Shown in pieces: positions 54,853 through 64,000 of a stretch of DNA of 64,000 nt. The notes below the pieces were generated by a model. The model was given only the letters and a program-made list of their open reading frames with translations, did not search any database and was not told the DNA's origin. The stretch is from Candidatus Vicinibacter proximus. Its GTDB lineage: Bacteria; Bacteroidota; Bacteroidia; Chitinophagales; Saprospiraceae. The stretch lies in assembly GCA_016713905.1 (NCBI GenBank), contig JADJOE010000003.1, forward strand, positions 434,001 to 498,000, given 5' to 3'. Made by a program: the position numbers and the translations under genes. Position 1 is the first letter of the stretch. Each line of letters starts with the position of its first letter.

Positions 54853-56268
54853 TTATTTAATCAATATTTTACCCTTGTCAACAACCTGGTTTTTATTCCA
54901 TACTTGATATATATACATGTTGCCAGGCAAGTCTAAATTAATTTCTGTAATTTGATCAACAATTTTTAAATTATAGACATTCGCTCCTAATAGATTGTAA
55001 ATTTTTAATTCAGTTGCAACAACATCTTTTTTGTCTAACAGGAATAAGCCATTTGATGGATTGTGGTAAATCATAATGTTGTTTCCATTGTATTCATCAA
55101 TTGTTTTTACAGGGGACATAATATTAAATGATTTTGAGCATTCAGTGCCATTGTAGCTTGCTTTAAAAGTATATTTGCCGGGAATCGTGGGCAGTTTTTT
55201 GGAGGTTCCATTAGCCCTGGTTTTGCTTGCTGTTGATGAAGTATAGCTCCAACTTGCAAAGGTGGATCCATCAGGATTCACAATACTCATGTCAGCAATT
55301 TTCCCAGCTATTTCATCTCTGATAAAAATGTAAAATTTTGCAAATCCCGGAGGAAGGCCATTTCCCTGAAACGGAATTTGATAATTGTCACTTTCATTGA
55401 GTGTTTCGGTCATTGGACAAGGCGGTAATACGATATCAGTAGTGTTTACAGATACTTTGACAATGGAAGTTTCTGTATAGGGTTTTTGCGCTTCCCACCA
55501 TGAATTACTGTTCAAGGAATTGCAAGTTCCTGAGAAAGGGTCGATTCTGGTTGCGATGGTGCTGCCTGCCCAAACTTCAAAATGTAAATGAGGTCCCGAT
55601 GAACTTCCGGAACTTCCTACTACACCTAGAAATTCACCAGCTGACACAGTTTGGCCGATAGCTTTTTTGGTCAATGAATTTTTTTTCAAATGCCAATAAT
55701 TTGCCTGTGACCCATCTGAGTGACGAACAATTATATAATTGGCTGTTAAGTTATTCCCCGCACAATTTTTATCAAATTCGCCATCATGTTTATCGAGTAT
55801 GATTCCAGGAGCAGCAGCGACTACTTCGACTAAATCATGATCCATTTTATAGAAATTAAAAGGCCAAATTGAAATGTCAGTTCCACGATGGCCATCATAG
55901 GTATTAGTCCCACAATTAAAATCCTGAAAGGATCCGGTAGCAGTGTTTTGATCAACGTATGCAGAAACACGATAAAAACTACAATCCCTTAGACTGTCTG
56001 TCGCCTTCAAGGGCCACTTCAATAATACAACATTGTGCAAACTGTTTTTGATCATGCCACTTTGTTGAAGCATTTCCAAATTTTCTTTACACCGTTTTTC
56101 AATCAATGAATATTGGTCTGAAGTTATGCAGGGGTGATCCCCTTGATTCTGCATTTCGGTATCAGTTTTATCCTTTCCTAAATTAATTTCCGGACGGATT
56201 TGGCCTACAGACACATTTAGATGGAGCAAAAATGTGGAGCACCAAAATATATATTTACTTATTCGCAT
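54853..56268 (-). CDS. Secreted M23-family metallopeptidase with T9SS domain
   Basis: This 471-residue protein starts with a signal peptide (to about residue 23). The LytM/M23 domain (about 100-260) has the zinc ligands in DGHRGTDIS and in GSSSGPHLHFEVW. This is the full set for a peptidoglycan endopeptidase or a glycyl-bond peptidase. An Ig-like region follows (FKASYNGTECSKSFNI), then a short type A sorting domain (MIYHNPSNGLFLLD to KGKILIK). T9SS sorting means it acts at the cell surface or outside, on other cells or on matrix, rather than in its own periplasm. It lies 41 bases after the M43 protease gene on the same strand, so they may be co-transcribed. Confidence 0.85.
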   Translation of the reverse strand: MRISKYIFWCSTFLLHLNVSVGQIRPEINLGKDKTDTEMQNQGDHPCITSDQYSLIEKRCKENLEMLQQSGMIKNSLHNVVLLKWPLKATDSLRDCSFYRVSAYVDQNTATGSFQDFNCGTNTYDGHRGTDISIWPFNFYKMDHDLVEVVAAAPGIILDKHDGEFDKNCAGNNLTANYIIVRHSDGSQANYWHLKKNSLTKKAIGQTVSAGEFLGVVGSSGSSSGPHLHFEVWAGSTIATRIDPFSGTCNSLNSNSWWEAQKPYTETSIVKVSVNTTDIVLPPCPMTETLNESDNYQIPFQGNGLPPGFAKFYIFIRDEIAGKIADMSIVNPDGSTFASWSYTSSTASKTRANGTSKKLPTIPGKYTFKASYNGTECSKSFNIMSPVKTIDEYNGNNIMIYHNPSNGLFLLDKKDVVATELKIYNLLGANVYNLKIVDQITEINLDLPGNMYIYQVWNKNQVVDKGKILIK

Positions 56269-56309
56269 TTGCTATTTTTTAATGTGAAAGGTAACTAATT
56301 ATTTAATCT

Positions 56310-59300
56310 TTATTGCTTAATCACTTTAATTGTTTGGGCCTGATTGCTCAAAGTGAATTTAACAAAATACATCCCATTATTATATTGACTTAAATCAAAA
56401 GTGAATACATTGAGTCCCTTATTGTAATCCACTAAAGTTGATTGAATTGCATTGCCGCTTAGGTCAAATATTTGAAAGTTTGCTGTAGAGGCTTCTATTC
56501 CATTAAACGCAAGTTGGAATGTACTATTCGTAGGATTTGGAAAAATGTTCAATTCGGATGCTGATTGCGTTCTGTTGGTCAGGTTATTGCATGGATCGGA
56601 TAGACTAATTTTTTTAGGCGAACCAACACCACAGGCATTCACGCCACTCACTGTAATGTCGCCGGCACTATTTCCTATTAATACCTGGATCGTATTGGTA
56701 CCTGCTCCATTTGTAATTACACTGCCGGAGGGTACCGTCCATTCATAAGAAGTTGCTCCGGGAATTTTTGCGATGTAATAATTTTGTAAGGTCCCTGCAC
56801 AAGGATTTACCGCCCCGTAAATTTTATATGCCGCAGGAGGAGTGCCAATTACATTGATAGTTCGCATTGGACTTGAGCCACAATTATTGTTGGCAACAAC
56901 ACTGATGGATCCGGAAGCGAAAGTTGGAAAGGCAATGTTAACCATGGTATCATTCGGACTTGGAAAACTTGTAATGACTGCACCAACGATATTGGTTGAC
57001 CATGTATAAGTATTGGCACCCACCACTTTATTTGTTTTGTATACAGAAGTTGTGTTGCAATTTGAATAAGCTGATCCTGAAATGGATGTTGGAATAGCAG
57101 GGGTGGAGTTTATAAGCAGTTTCCTGATTGGGCTTACACCACATTCATTATACTTTACGACACCCAGGGTTCCATTTTTGAAAATCGGACTGAATTGCAA
57201 GCTTATTTGATTCGTGGCCTGTCCTTGAATGATGGTGGCGCCTGAAGGAGGCACCCAATAATAGGAAGCATTGTCATCCAATGGAATTGAATATTGCTTG
57301 ATTGAATTTGCACACACTCCATTATGCTCACCCATTATAGGTTCGGGGAATGAGGGTATTTTTTTAACATTTACCTCAATGGTATTAGATATTCCGGTGC
57401 ATCCATTTTCATTTGTAATCGTTAATTTGTATACACCAGAAGTGGTGACCGCAATATTTTGTGTGATGGAATCATTGCTCCATAAATAAGTTGTTCCAAT
57501 ATTAGCACTCAATATTAATGTACCCCCTTCACAAAATGTAGTCTCAGAATTTGGAGTGATTGTGGCAAGGGGTTGTTCATGCACATTTACCGATGTTATG
57601 TTTGAAATTCCGGTGCAGCCATTTTCATCGGTTATCGTAACTTGATAATCACCTGCTGTTCCCACTTCTATTTCCCGGGTTGTTGCACCATTATTCCATA
57701 AATAGGAAGCTGCATTATTTGACTTTAAAGTCACACTTCCTCCCTGGCAGAAAGTTAATGGACCATTTGATGAAACAGTAGAAACAATTTGATCTACAAC
57801 ATGCACTGAGGTAATTGTTGAAGCTGAGGTACAACCATTCCCATCCGTTATTGTAACTGTATAATTTCCGGTCGATGCAACCAGGATATCACGGGTAACC
57901 TCTCCATTGCTCCAAAGATAGCTGGTAGCCTCATTTGCACTTAAGGTAACTGCTCCTCCATGACAAAAAGATAATGGCCCATTGGCTGTTATCGTAGCAA
58001 TAACGGGTGCGGGTTGTTGTACGTTTATTGATAGGGTTGAAGAACATCCAGATGCATCCGTGACTGAAACCTGATACTCATTTGGCGTTAATCCTGTAGC
58101 AGTTGCATTTGTTTGCACAGGGATGGTATTCCAGGTGTAACTGAATGTATTTGGCAGTTCATAACTTACCACAATATTATCCACCGAGGCAGGGGATGGA
58201 CCTCCATAATCGTAATCATTTCGCCAGCTAAATACCAACCGTTTAAATGACCCGGCGATGCTGTCAATACCAATAATTGAGTCCGTTCGATAGACCAATT
58301 GGGAATGATAGCTTCCAAGATGTGGGGGAGATAATATACGGAATAATGGCTGTACAACTTGGTCGACCGGTATAAGATAAACCCGCATGTAATCCACCCC
58401 TCCGGGTACATTGCTAAATTGACCCTCTCCTTTCCAATCGAATTTTATTTTTATGTTAGATGCGCCTGGAGGAAAATAAAAGTCTTTGTAAAAATGTACA
58501 ATGGATGTTGTGTAAGTGTTGTAGGTATTATTAATATTATCTTTTGAAATATAAATGGATTTAGTTCCACCGTTTGAAGTGGCTGATCCTATTACCCAAT
58601 GATTTACTTCTGAACCATTTGCAATGGTCCAATCCGAAGGAGACTCAAAATCTTCTTTGATTTCAATTTTGGATTTTGCCAATACAGTAGCCATTCCATC
58701 TTGTTCGCTAAAACATGAAGGATTCGTGACGATGCTTGACAATTCCAGAGATGGAATAGATTGGTAATTAAAATTAAACATCACACTGTCATTATTTACA
58801 TATCCATCTTGCATTTGGTTGGGATTGGAATTATAGACCAGGAGGCTATGTGCGCCTCCGGAAATATCAATTTCCGGAAGGGTCACTTGTGTGGATGCAT
58901 TGGGAGCTAAAGTGCCATTCCATTCATAATGGTTGATACTGTTATTGTCTAATTTATAATGAATGCTTAAAGAAGTTAATACATTGGATCCGAAATTTTT
59001 AATATTGACTTTGGGAGTTAGTTGGTATGGAGCCGTGCATTCAGAGGTATAGGTGGTTTGCAGCGGATATGAAATCGATTGAACGCTCGCATCATTCGGT
59101 GTTGCCGGTGTGCATCCATTTGAAAAGACATAAGGATGATAGGCGATGGCCAATAAAACTGCCCGAACCCTGTCTTTCTGACCCTGGGTAAATCTCATGT
59201 TTCCAGTATTGAAATTTCCGGAATAGGCAAAACTGTAACTCATTATATTGTATCTCGAATTGTCCCATATTCCATCTGAAGTGCAGGGGTTAAAAGAGCC

Positions 59301-60122
59301 ATAATCACCTTGCTTATGAGGTGGTGTGTCACATACCCGATCACCATTATCTGCGCAGGATGTGTCTGTTGGACAATAGTGTATTCCACCTTGTGTTACA
59401 TTGGTTCCGTCCCCGTTAAAAGTGTGGTACAAATTAAACATGTGTCCCACTTCATGTGCTAAAGTTACTTTTGAGGCAGACATTTGAGAGGATAGAATTG
59501 AAATTCCATTGTAAACTGAGCCTGTTTGTCCGGTCGCATATCCGCTGATGTTTCCTCCGCAAATTTTACTGACCACCCAGATGTTTAAATAGGATTCAAA
59601 AGGCCATCTGCTTAAATCTTTAACCGCTTTTTCATCTGCACAGGTATTGTAATAGAAATTGTTTATGCCTCCGCTGGAGAAATTTGGAATGACTGTGCCG
59701 TTGACCCTGTTTATGCCGGTGCTGGGATTTCCATTTGGATCTCTCACCGCCAAACAAAAATTTATTTGCATGTCTACCCCGGTTCCATTCACATTTCTGA
59801 ATTCATTGTTCAATGTTTGAATGGCGCCTTTAATTTGTGCATCTGAGATATTGGTGCCAGTACCAATTGCTTCACCTAAATGAATAACATGAACTACCAC
59901 AGGTACATCATATACGGGTGGTTGTGATCTGTAATTTGTTTTAAGCAATTTTGTATTGGTTTTTATTTTGGATTCTAAATCATCGATGTACTTGCGGTAT
60001 TCTTCATCATTTGCCATTCTGGATTTGTGCATTTCATCGAATCCACAATGATCTTGCCCGTTAACCGTAAATGCCAACAAACCCAATAAACTAAAATAAA
60101 TAAACGCAACCAATCTTTTCAT
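56310..60122 (-). CDS. M43-family (cytophagalysin-like) metalloprotease with Ig repeats and T9SS domain
   Basis: The start is taken as the ATG at 60122, which opens a clear signal peptide (MKRLVAFIYFSLLGLLAFTV); the protein is 1270 residues. The pappalysin-type catalytic domain (about 60-335) has the zinc helix HEVGHMFNLYH near residue 222 and Met-turn YNIMSYSF. A CARDB-like and a concanavalin-like domain follow, then an SprB unit. Three near-identical ~78-residue Ig-like repeats come next (57360-58020). More Ig-like PKD units and a type A sorting domain (ELNIFPNPTNSTFQL to IKVIKQ) complete it. It should be a surface or secreted protease for protein degradation. No obvious promoter. Confidence 0.88.
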   Translation of the reverse strand: MKRLVAFIYFSLLGLLAFTVNGQDHCGFDEMHKSRMANDEEYRKYIDDLESKIKTNTKLLKTNYRSQPPVYDVPVVVHVIHLGEAIGTGTNISDAQIKGAIQTLNNEFRNVNGTGVDMQINFCLAVRDPNGNPSTGINRVNGTVIPNFSSGGINNFYYNTCADEKAVKDLSRWPFESYLNIWVVSKICGGNISGYATGQTGSVYNGISILSSQMSASKVTLAHEVGHMFNLYHTFNGDGTNVTQGGIHYCPTDTSCADNGDRVCDTPPHKQGDYGSFNPCTSDGIWDNSRYNIMSYSFAYSGNFNTGNMRFTQGQKDRVRAVLLAIAYHPYVFSNGCTPATPNDASVQSISYPLQTTYTSECTAPYQLTPKVNIKNFGSNVLTSLSIHYKLDNNSINHYEWNGTLAPNASTQVTLPEIDISGGAHSLLVYNSNPNQMQDGYVNNDSVMFNFNYQSIPSLELSSIVTNPSCFSEQDGMATVLAKSKIEIKEDFESPSDWTIANGSEVNHWVIGSATSNGGTKSIYISKDNINNTYNTYTTSIVHFYKDFYFPPGASNIKIKFDWKGEGQFSNVPGGVDYMRVYLIPVDQVVQPLFRILSPPHLGSYHSQLVYRTDSIIGIDSIAGSFKRLVFSWRNDYDYGGPSPASVDNIVVSYELPNTFSYTWNTIPVQTNATATGLTPNEYQVSVTDASGCSSTLSINVQQPAPVIATITANGPLSFCHGGAVTLSANEATSYLWSNGEVTRDILVASTGNYTVTITDGNGCTSASTITSVHVVDQIVSTVSSNGPLTFCQGGSVTLKSNNAASYLWNNGATTREIEVGTAGDYQVTITDENGCTGISNITSVNVHEQPLATITPNSETTFCEGGTLILSANIGTTYLWSNDSITQNIAVTTSGVYKLTITNENGCTGISNTIEVNVKKIPSFPEPIMGEHNGVCANSIKQYSIPLDDNASYYWVPPSGATIIQGQATNQISLQFSPIFKNGTLGVVKYNECGVSPIRKLLINSTPAIPTSISGSAYSNCNTTSVYKTNKVVGANTYTWSTNIVGAVITSFPSPNDTMVNIAFPTFASGSISVVANNNCGSSPMRTINVIGTPPAAYKIYGAVNPCAGTLQNYYIAKIPGATSYEWTVPSGSVITNGAGTNTIQVLIGNSAGDITVSGVNACGVGSPKKISLSDPCNNLTNRTQSASELNIFPNPTNSTFQLAFNGIEASTANFQIFDLSGNAIQSTLVDYNKGLNVFTFDLSQYNNGMYFVKFTLSNQAQTIKVIKQ
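57360..58020 (-). repeat. Three tandem ~78-codon repeats in the M43 protease gene
   Basis: Each unit reads SNGPL-like, FCxGGxxxLxxN, YLWSNxxxT, ITxxNGCTxxS and ends in a short linker of about ten residues. The three copies follow each other without spacers and differ at scattered positions, as in recombining Ig-like adhesin repeats. Confidence 0.7.
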
Positions 60123-60537
60123 GATAATATATTTTAATAATAAATAATTAGATTTATTTGAAGGCACAAGAATCTAGGCAATTCAGGTAATCATCAGGTC
60201 AGGTATTGATAAATTTATTTTATCAGCCTCTTGTTGCCTAATAAACTTAGATTCTTAATGCAGAATTTTAGAAATGTGTTACTACTGCCTGATTGAATAT
60301 CTATTTCAAAGATCTGCATAAATGAGGAGTGCATAAATGCCAATTGACAATTGATGCATTTCATTTTACAAATGGATCTTTTAAACTGTTAGGCATTGGT
60401 GGGGTTAAAATATCAAATTGTGATAACTAATGGTAGTAAGATATTAATGGTATTTTGTGATGCGACTCAAAGTATTATTTTAAATTATTAATCTTTTGTG
60501 GTCGCCGACTGGTGTGCAATTGGAGATTAAAATAGAA
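60123..60537. other. 415-base intergenic region
   Basis: The region lies between the LytTR gene end and the M43 protease gene, both on the minus strand. I see no gene, RNA or clear promoter. Several short direct repeats of AT-rich sequence occur, with nothing conclusive. Confidence 0.4.
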
Positions 60538-61287
60538 TTACTTCTTAGTGAATTGGTTAATAAAGGCATCTTTTTTGCGTTTTGAAACTTCTACCTGATC
60601 TCCATTGCTCATGATAACGTACCCTCCCTCCCCACGCACATATTTTTTAACTTCAGTAAGATTGATTAAAGCGGAGTGGTGAACTCTGAAAAAGTTATGA
60701 GTCGACAGTAAATCCTCATATTCTCCTAGGTTTTTAGAGGTAACTATGCGTTCACCTGATTTAAATACAAATAGGGTGTATTGTCGGTCAGATTTAAGGT
60801 ATAATATTTCATGTACAAAAACAATGGACAAGCCTTCAGTAGATGGAAGTGCAATTTGCAAATGACCTGGTTGTTCCAGATTTTTATTTTGCATCAAAGT
60901 TTCAAATTTCTTATTTATTTGGTGAATGTGACTGTTTTTTAGCACTTTGGCAATCGCAGTCTTTAATTCTTCAATGTCAATAGGTTTTAGCAAATAATCT
61001 ATGGCACTAAACTTTATGGCTCTTAAGGCATATTGTTCATAGGCAGTTGTAAAAATAATTTCAAAATTAATTTCATTAAATTTATTCAACAAATCAAATC
61101 CGCTTTCTTTTTGCATCTCGATGTCCAGGAATACAATGTCCGGATGATGAATGTTAATCAGATTAAATCCTTCCTCCACTGAGGTGGCGGATCCCATAAG
61201 GGCAATATCCGGACAATAGTCTCTGATTAAATTTTCAAGTAGTTTGACACTTCGTATTTCATCCTCAACAATAATCGCCTTTATCAT
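60538..61287 (-). CDS. LytTR-family response regulator
   Basis: This 249-residue protein has a receiver domain with phospho-acceptor Asp in PDIVFLDIEMQKES (near residue 55), acidic pair VEDE and lysine in YLLKPID. The C-terminal LytTR domain (about 145-249) shows IVFVHEILYLKSDRQYTLFV and FFRVHHSALINLTEVKKYV. It lies two bases after the propeller sensor gene and should be its partner. It is a second, separate LytTR system from the one at 24.9 kb. Confidence 0.93.
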   Translation of the reverse strand: MIKAIIVEDEIRSVKLLENLIRDYCPDIALMGSATSVEEGFNLINIHHPDIVFLDIEMQKESGFDLLNKFNEINFEIIFTTAYEQYALRAIKFSAIDYLLKPIDIEELKTAIAKVLKNSHIHQINKKFETLMQNKNLEQPGHLQIALPSTEGLSIVFVHEILYLKSDRQYTLFVFKSGERIVTSKNLGEYEDLLSTHNFFRVHHSALINLTEVKKYVRGEGGYVIMSNGDQVEVSKRKKDAFINQFTKK

Positions 61288-61289
61288 AT

Positions 61290-64000
61290 TTATTGATCTA
61301 TGGGTATTTTGATAATTACCTTGGTTCCGGATGGATTTCCAAAAGTATCTTTTAGGTCCAGGATTTCCACTTCAACTTGTGTGTTGGAGCTTTTTTGGAT
61401 CATATTTATTCGTTCTTCTGTAACTTTCATACCTAATGATTCGTGATGCATGGATTTAGAATCATTGATGATTCCGGAAGCCTGTCTGCCTATGCCATTG
61501 TCTTCAATGGTACACATCAATACCTGCTCCCTAAGTTCCAGGGTTATTTCCAGATGACCTTGACTTTTTTTATTTAACAAACCATGAATTACAGCGTTTT
61601 CAATATAGGGTTGTAACAACATGGTTGGGATATCGGTGCTTTCTTTGTGGATACGGTGGTCAATGGAAAAATGATAAGTAAATTTGTTTGTAAAGCGCAA
61701 AGACTCTAATTCCAAATAATATTCCAGCATGATAAGTTCATCTGCCAGAGAATTGGTTTGGTTACCGGAATTTTGTAAAACGAGTCTTATTAATTTCGAA
61801 AATTTCGAAAGATAATTCAATGCCTTTTCTTTGTCAGATTCAGAAATTAACTGTTGAATGGCATTCAAGGTATTAAAAATGAAATGCGGATTCATTTGAG
61901 CTCTCAAGGCTGTTAATTGCGCTGCTGATATTTGTTTGTTGATATTTGTTTCGTCCTCTGCAAGTTTTCGGATTTGGCTTACTCGTCTGGAATATAAATA
62001 ATATATAAAGGAGAACGCGCCAGTTAAAAGCAATAATTGAAACCATTTGGTTTTCCAGTAGGGTGGTTTAATGACAATGTTAATCTTTTTTCCTTTCCAA
62101 TTCCATTTGCCATCATTGTTGGAAGCAATAATATGCAATACATAATTACCGGGAGGAACATTCGTGTAAGAGGCAAATCGATTTGTGCCGTTATTTATTG
62201 TTTCACGATCGAATCCTTCTAATTTATAGGCATATTGATTTTTTTCAGGGTGATCAAAGCTCAATGCCGTCATTTCAAAGGAAAAAAAATTTTGTTGGTA
62301 GTTCAACTCAATAGTTCCTGAGTTTACAAAATCTCTGGATGAATCAAATTCTTTGTCAAATATTTTGAAGGACGAAATGCTAACTTCAGGAATATATTCA
62401 TTCTGCCTTATGGAAGATGGTTCAAAAATATTAAATCCGTTAATCCCTCCGAAGAAAAGCTCTCCGGTGCTTAACCGAATTCCTGCATAACTGTTAAATG
62501 CATTGCTTTGGAGACCATCATGAACTGTGTATTGTCTGTGAAATTCTATTTCGAAATTTTGATTAAGAACGATATGACTTAATCCCTTCGATGTGCTGAT
62601 CCAAATCTTTTGATCATTCTGTATGATTACTGATAAAATGTTTTCACAAAAAATATTGGAAACATTGCAATATCTAATTATCGAATCCTTTGATCTGTTC
62701 CAAAGGGACAGTCCCTGGTCTGAAGCCATCCATATATTTCCATGGCTGTCTTCTGCAAATTGATGGACAATTCCTGGGTTGAATTCATTTGAAGTTTTTA
62801 TTCCGGGGATTATTTCAAACTGATCATTGACTCGAAAGATGCCGGATCGTGTCGTGGACAGCCAAATGGTTTTATGGCTGTCTTCAAATAGGGTACAATA
62901 GAATGCTCTTTTATGCTTTGCTATATTTCTATTATTAAAATGATTTTCAAATATTCCGTTTTTTGACCTGAGCTCGCAAATCATGCCATTGGTGGCTGCC
63001 CATATTTTTCCATTGGATCGCACAATAACATCCATTACCATTTTTCCCGGCAATCCGTCCATATTCTTTTCATCATAGATGTATGCACTCCATTTATCTT
63101 TTTCAGGAATATAGTGGTTCAGTCCCTCATCGGTACCTACCCAAATATGACCCAGTGAATCAATGTCAATTGCGTAAATACGATTATCAGTCAAAGAATT
63201 ATTTTGAGATTCGTCATGCCGAAAACATTTAAATTTATTGTTGCGCCTGTCGAAATACATAAGTCCGCTTTTACTTCCAATCCAAAGGTTGCCCTTGCTG
63301 TCTTCGCGTGCACAGGTAATATCATTATTACATAATGAATTTATTTTTCCAGGTTGAAGAGTGTAGCTTTTAAATTTTTCCGGATTAGGACTCATTCTAT
63401 CCACTCCACGGCTGGCAGTTCCTACCCACATAATACCGGATCCATCCTCATACAAGGATAAGGTTTTGTTATCGGCCAGGCTCTTGGCGTTAAATGGATC
63501 ATGTTTAAAATGATCCCATTTTTGTTGTTTATTGTTAAATACAATCAATCCACCCGATGAACTCGCCATCCACATATTGCCTTTGGAATCAGAGCGCATA
63601 CATTGTATGTATTTCAATTCTGAACTTAGTTCTTTATTCGGAAGTTTGACGTCGCTAAAAAGTTGAATGCTGGTATCAAATCGCATCAATTTTTGTCCAT
63701 AATAATTGATCCAAATTTCTCCCTTAGGTGTCATGGCCATTGGGCCAAAATGATTGGCATTAAGGGATTCTTCGTTGCCATCATCTAATAAAAATGTGGT
63801 GTAATTATAATTTGATATTGAAAATTTATGAAGGCCTATTAGGGTGGACAGCCATAAAGATCCCCGAAGGTCAGCAATGACATCGATAATTCGATTTTTC
63901 CCATATGTTTCGAGATGAGGTCTTAAGGTATCCATTTTAAATCTTGTGAATGTTTTGGTTGATTCCTCAAAACGAGCCAGTCCCACCCGAGTTCCTACCC
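61290..64000 (-). CDS. Propeller-type LytS-like sensor histidine kinase, 5' end missing
   Basis: The frame runs off the right edge (residues VGTRVGLARF are read at the border), so the N-terminus is outside. About 900 residues are present. Two-component-regulator propeller repeats come first, with the motif WVGTxxGLxxF seen as GIMWVGTASRGVDRM, NLWIGSKSGLMYF and HIWVGTDEGLNHY. A Y_Y_Y domain follows (KNQYAYKLEGFDRE), then one membrane helix (WFQLLLLTGAFSFIYYLYS). A His_kinase domain with box QMNPHFIFNTLNAIQ and an HATPase end (LQPYIENAVIHGL, DNGIGR) close it. It senses an extracytoplasmic ligand, often a glycan, and signals to the LytTR regulator two bases downstream. Confidence 0.9.
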   Translation of the reverse strand, partial: VGTRVGLARFEESTKTFTRFKMDTLRPHLETYGKNRIIDVIADLRGSLWLSTLIGLHKFSISNYNYTTFLLDDGNEESLNANHFGPMAMTPKGEIWINYYGQKLMRFDTSIQLFSDVKLPNKELSSELKYIQCMRSDSKGNMWMASSSGGLIVFNNKQQKWDHFKHDPFNAKSLADNKTLSLYEDGSGIMWVGTASRGVDRMSPNPEKFKSYTLQPGKINSLCNNDITCAREDSKGNLWIGSKSGLMYFDRRNNKFKCFRHDESQNNSLTDNRIYAIDIDSLGHIWVGTDEGLNHYIPEKDKWSAYIYDEKNMDGLPGKMVMDVIVRSNGKIWAATNGMICELRSKNGIFENHFNNRNIAKHKRAFYCTLFEDSHKTIWLSTTRSGIFRVNDQFEIIPGIKTSNEFNPGIVHQFAEDSHGNIWMASDQGLSLWNRSKDSIIRYCNVSNIFCENILSVIIQNDQKIWISTSKGLSHIVLNQNFEIEFHRQYTVHDGLQSNAFNSYAGIRLSTGELFFGGINGFNIFEPSSIRQNEYIPEVSISSFKIFDKEFDSSRDFVNSGTIELNYQQNFFSFEMTALSFDHPEKNQYAYKLEGFDRETINNGTNRFASYTNVPPGNYVLHIIASNNDGKWNWKGKKINIVIKPPYWKTKWFQLLLLTGAFSFIYYLYSRRVSQIRKLAEDETNINKQISAAQLTALRAQMNPHFIFNTLNAIQQLISESDKEKALNYLSKFSKLIRLVLQNSGNQTNSLADELIMLEYYLELESLRFTNKFTYHFSIDHRIHKESTDIPTMLLQPYIENAVIHGLLNKKSQGHLEITLELREQVLMCTIEDNGIGRQASGIINDSKSMHHESLGMKVTEERINMIQKSSNTQVEVEILDLKDTFGNPSGTKVIIKIPIDQ

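Overview
The window is typical chromosomal DNA of a Bacteroidetes bacterium, most likely a Saprospiria or Chitinophagia-type environmental lineage. The evidence is low GC content, start regions without Shine-Dalgarno sites, promoter-like TAnnTTTG -7 elements, many large secreted proteins with SprB, PKD, FN3 or Ig-like repeats, and C-terminal type IX secretion (T9SS) sorting domains. No rRNA, tRNA, CRISPR array, insertion sequence or prophage was recognised.

Layout. 1-4.1 kb: the 3' end of a bi-domain sugar oxidoreductase, a small heat-shock protein with a clear terminator, an orphan ABC ATPase and ffh. 4.2-7.4 kb: a thioredoxin/SprB-repeat T9SS cargo protein. 7.45-8.36 kb: a decayed two-gene operon (DUF1772-like and DinB-like pseudogenes). 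8.5-9.9 kb: carbonic anhydrase and a TetR regulator, divergent, with overlapping palindromes between them. 10-16.5 kb: a DinB protein, a gingipain-like T9SS cargo protein, an SRPBCC protein, a methyltransferase, another T9SS cargo protein and an orphan gene. 16.6-23.9 kb: a tight seven-gene minus-strand operon encoding an ATP-grasp enzyme, an acyltransferase-like protein, a Rieske oxygenase, an OleD-like dehydrogenase, a metallo-beta-lactamase-fold hydrolase, an F390-synthetase-like adenylating enzyme and a KAS III. It looks like an undescribed fatty-acyl/amino-acid type natural-product pathway. 24.4-27.4 kb: a cupin protein and a LytTR two-component pair.

27.6-45.3 kb: an almost gapless four-gene operon made of an outer-membrane barrel, a 3012-residue giant protein with a TANFOR-like N-terminus and a long coiled coil, an FN3 protein and a 1512-residue leucine-rich T9SS cargo protein. 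It is probably a cell-envelope or surface assembly. 45.8-48.1 kb: a GyrI-like protein and a TPR-tailed serine hydrolase. 48.2-48.6 kb: an orphan T9SS-domain fragment. 48.7-52.4 kb: a three-gene salt-stress module in which a GT81 glucosyl-3-phosphoglycerate-synthase-like domain fused to a HAD phosphatase is followed by two Na+/H+ antiporters. 53-60.1 kb: three T9SS cargo proteins (beta-helix, M23 peptidase, M43 metalloprotease). 60.5-64 kb: a LytTR regulator and a propeller-type sensor kinase that runs off the right edge.

The strongest candidates for undescribed biology are the 16.6-23.9 kb biosynthetic operon, the giant-protein operon and the GT81-HAD/antiporter operon. All functional calls are by motif and family recognition from the sequence alone; no database search was run.
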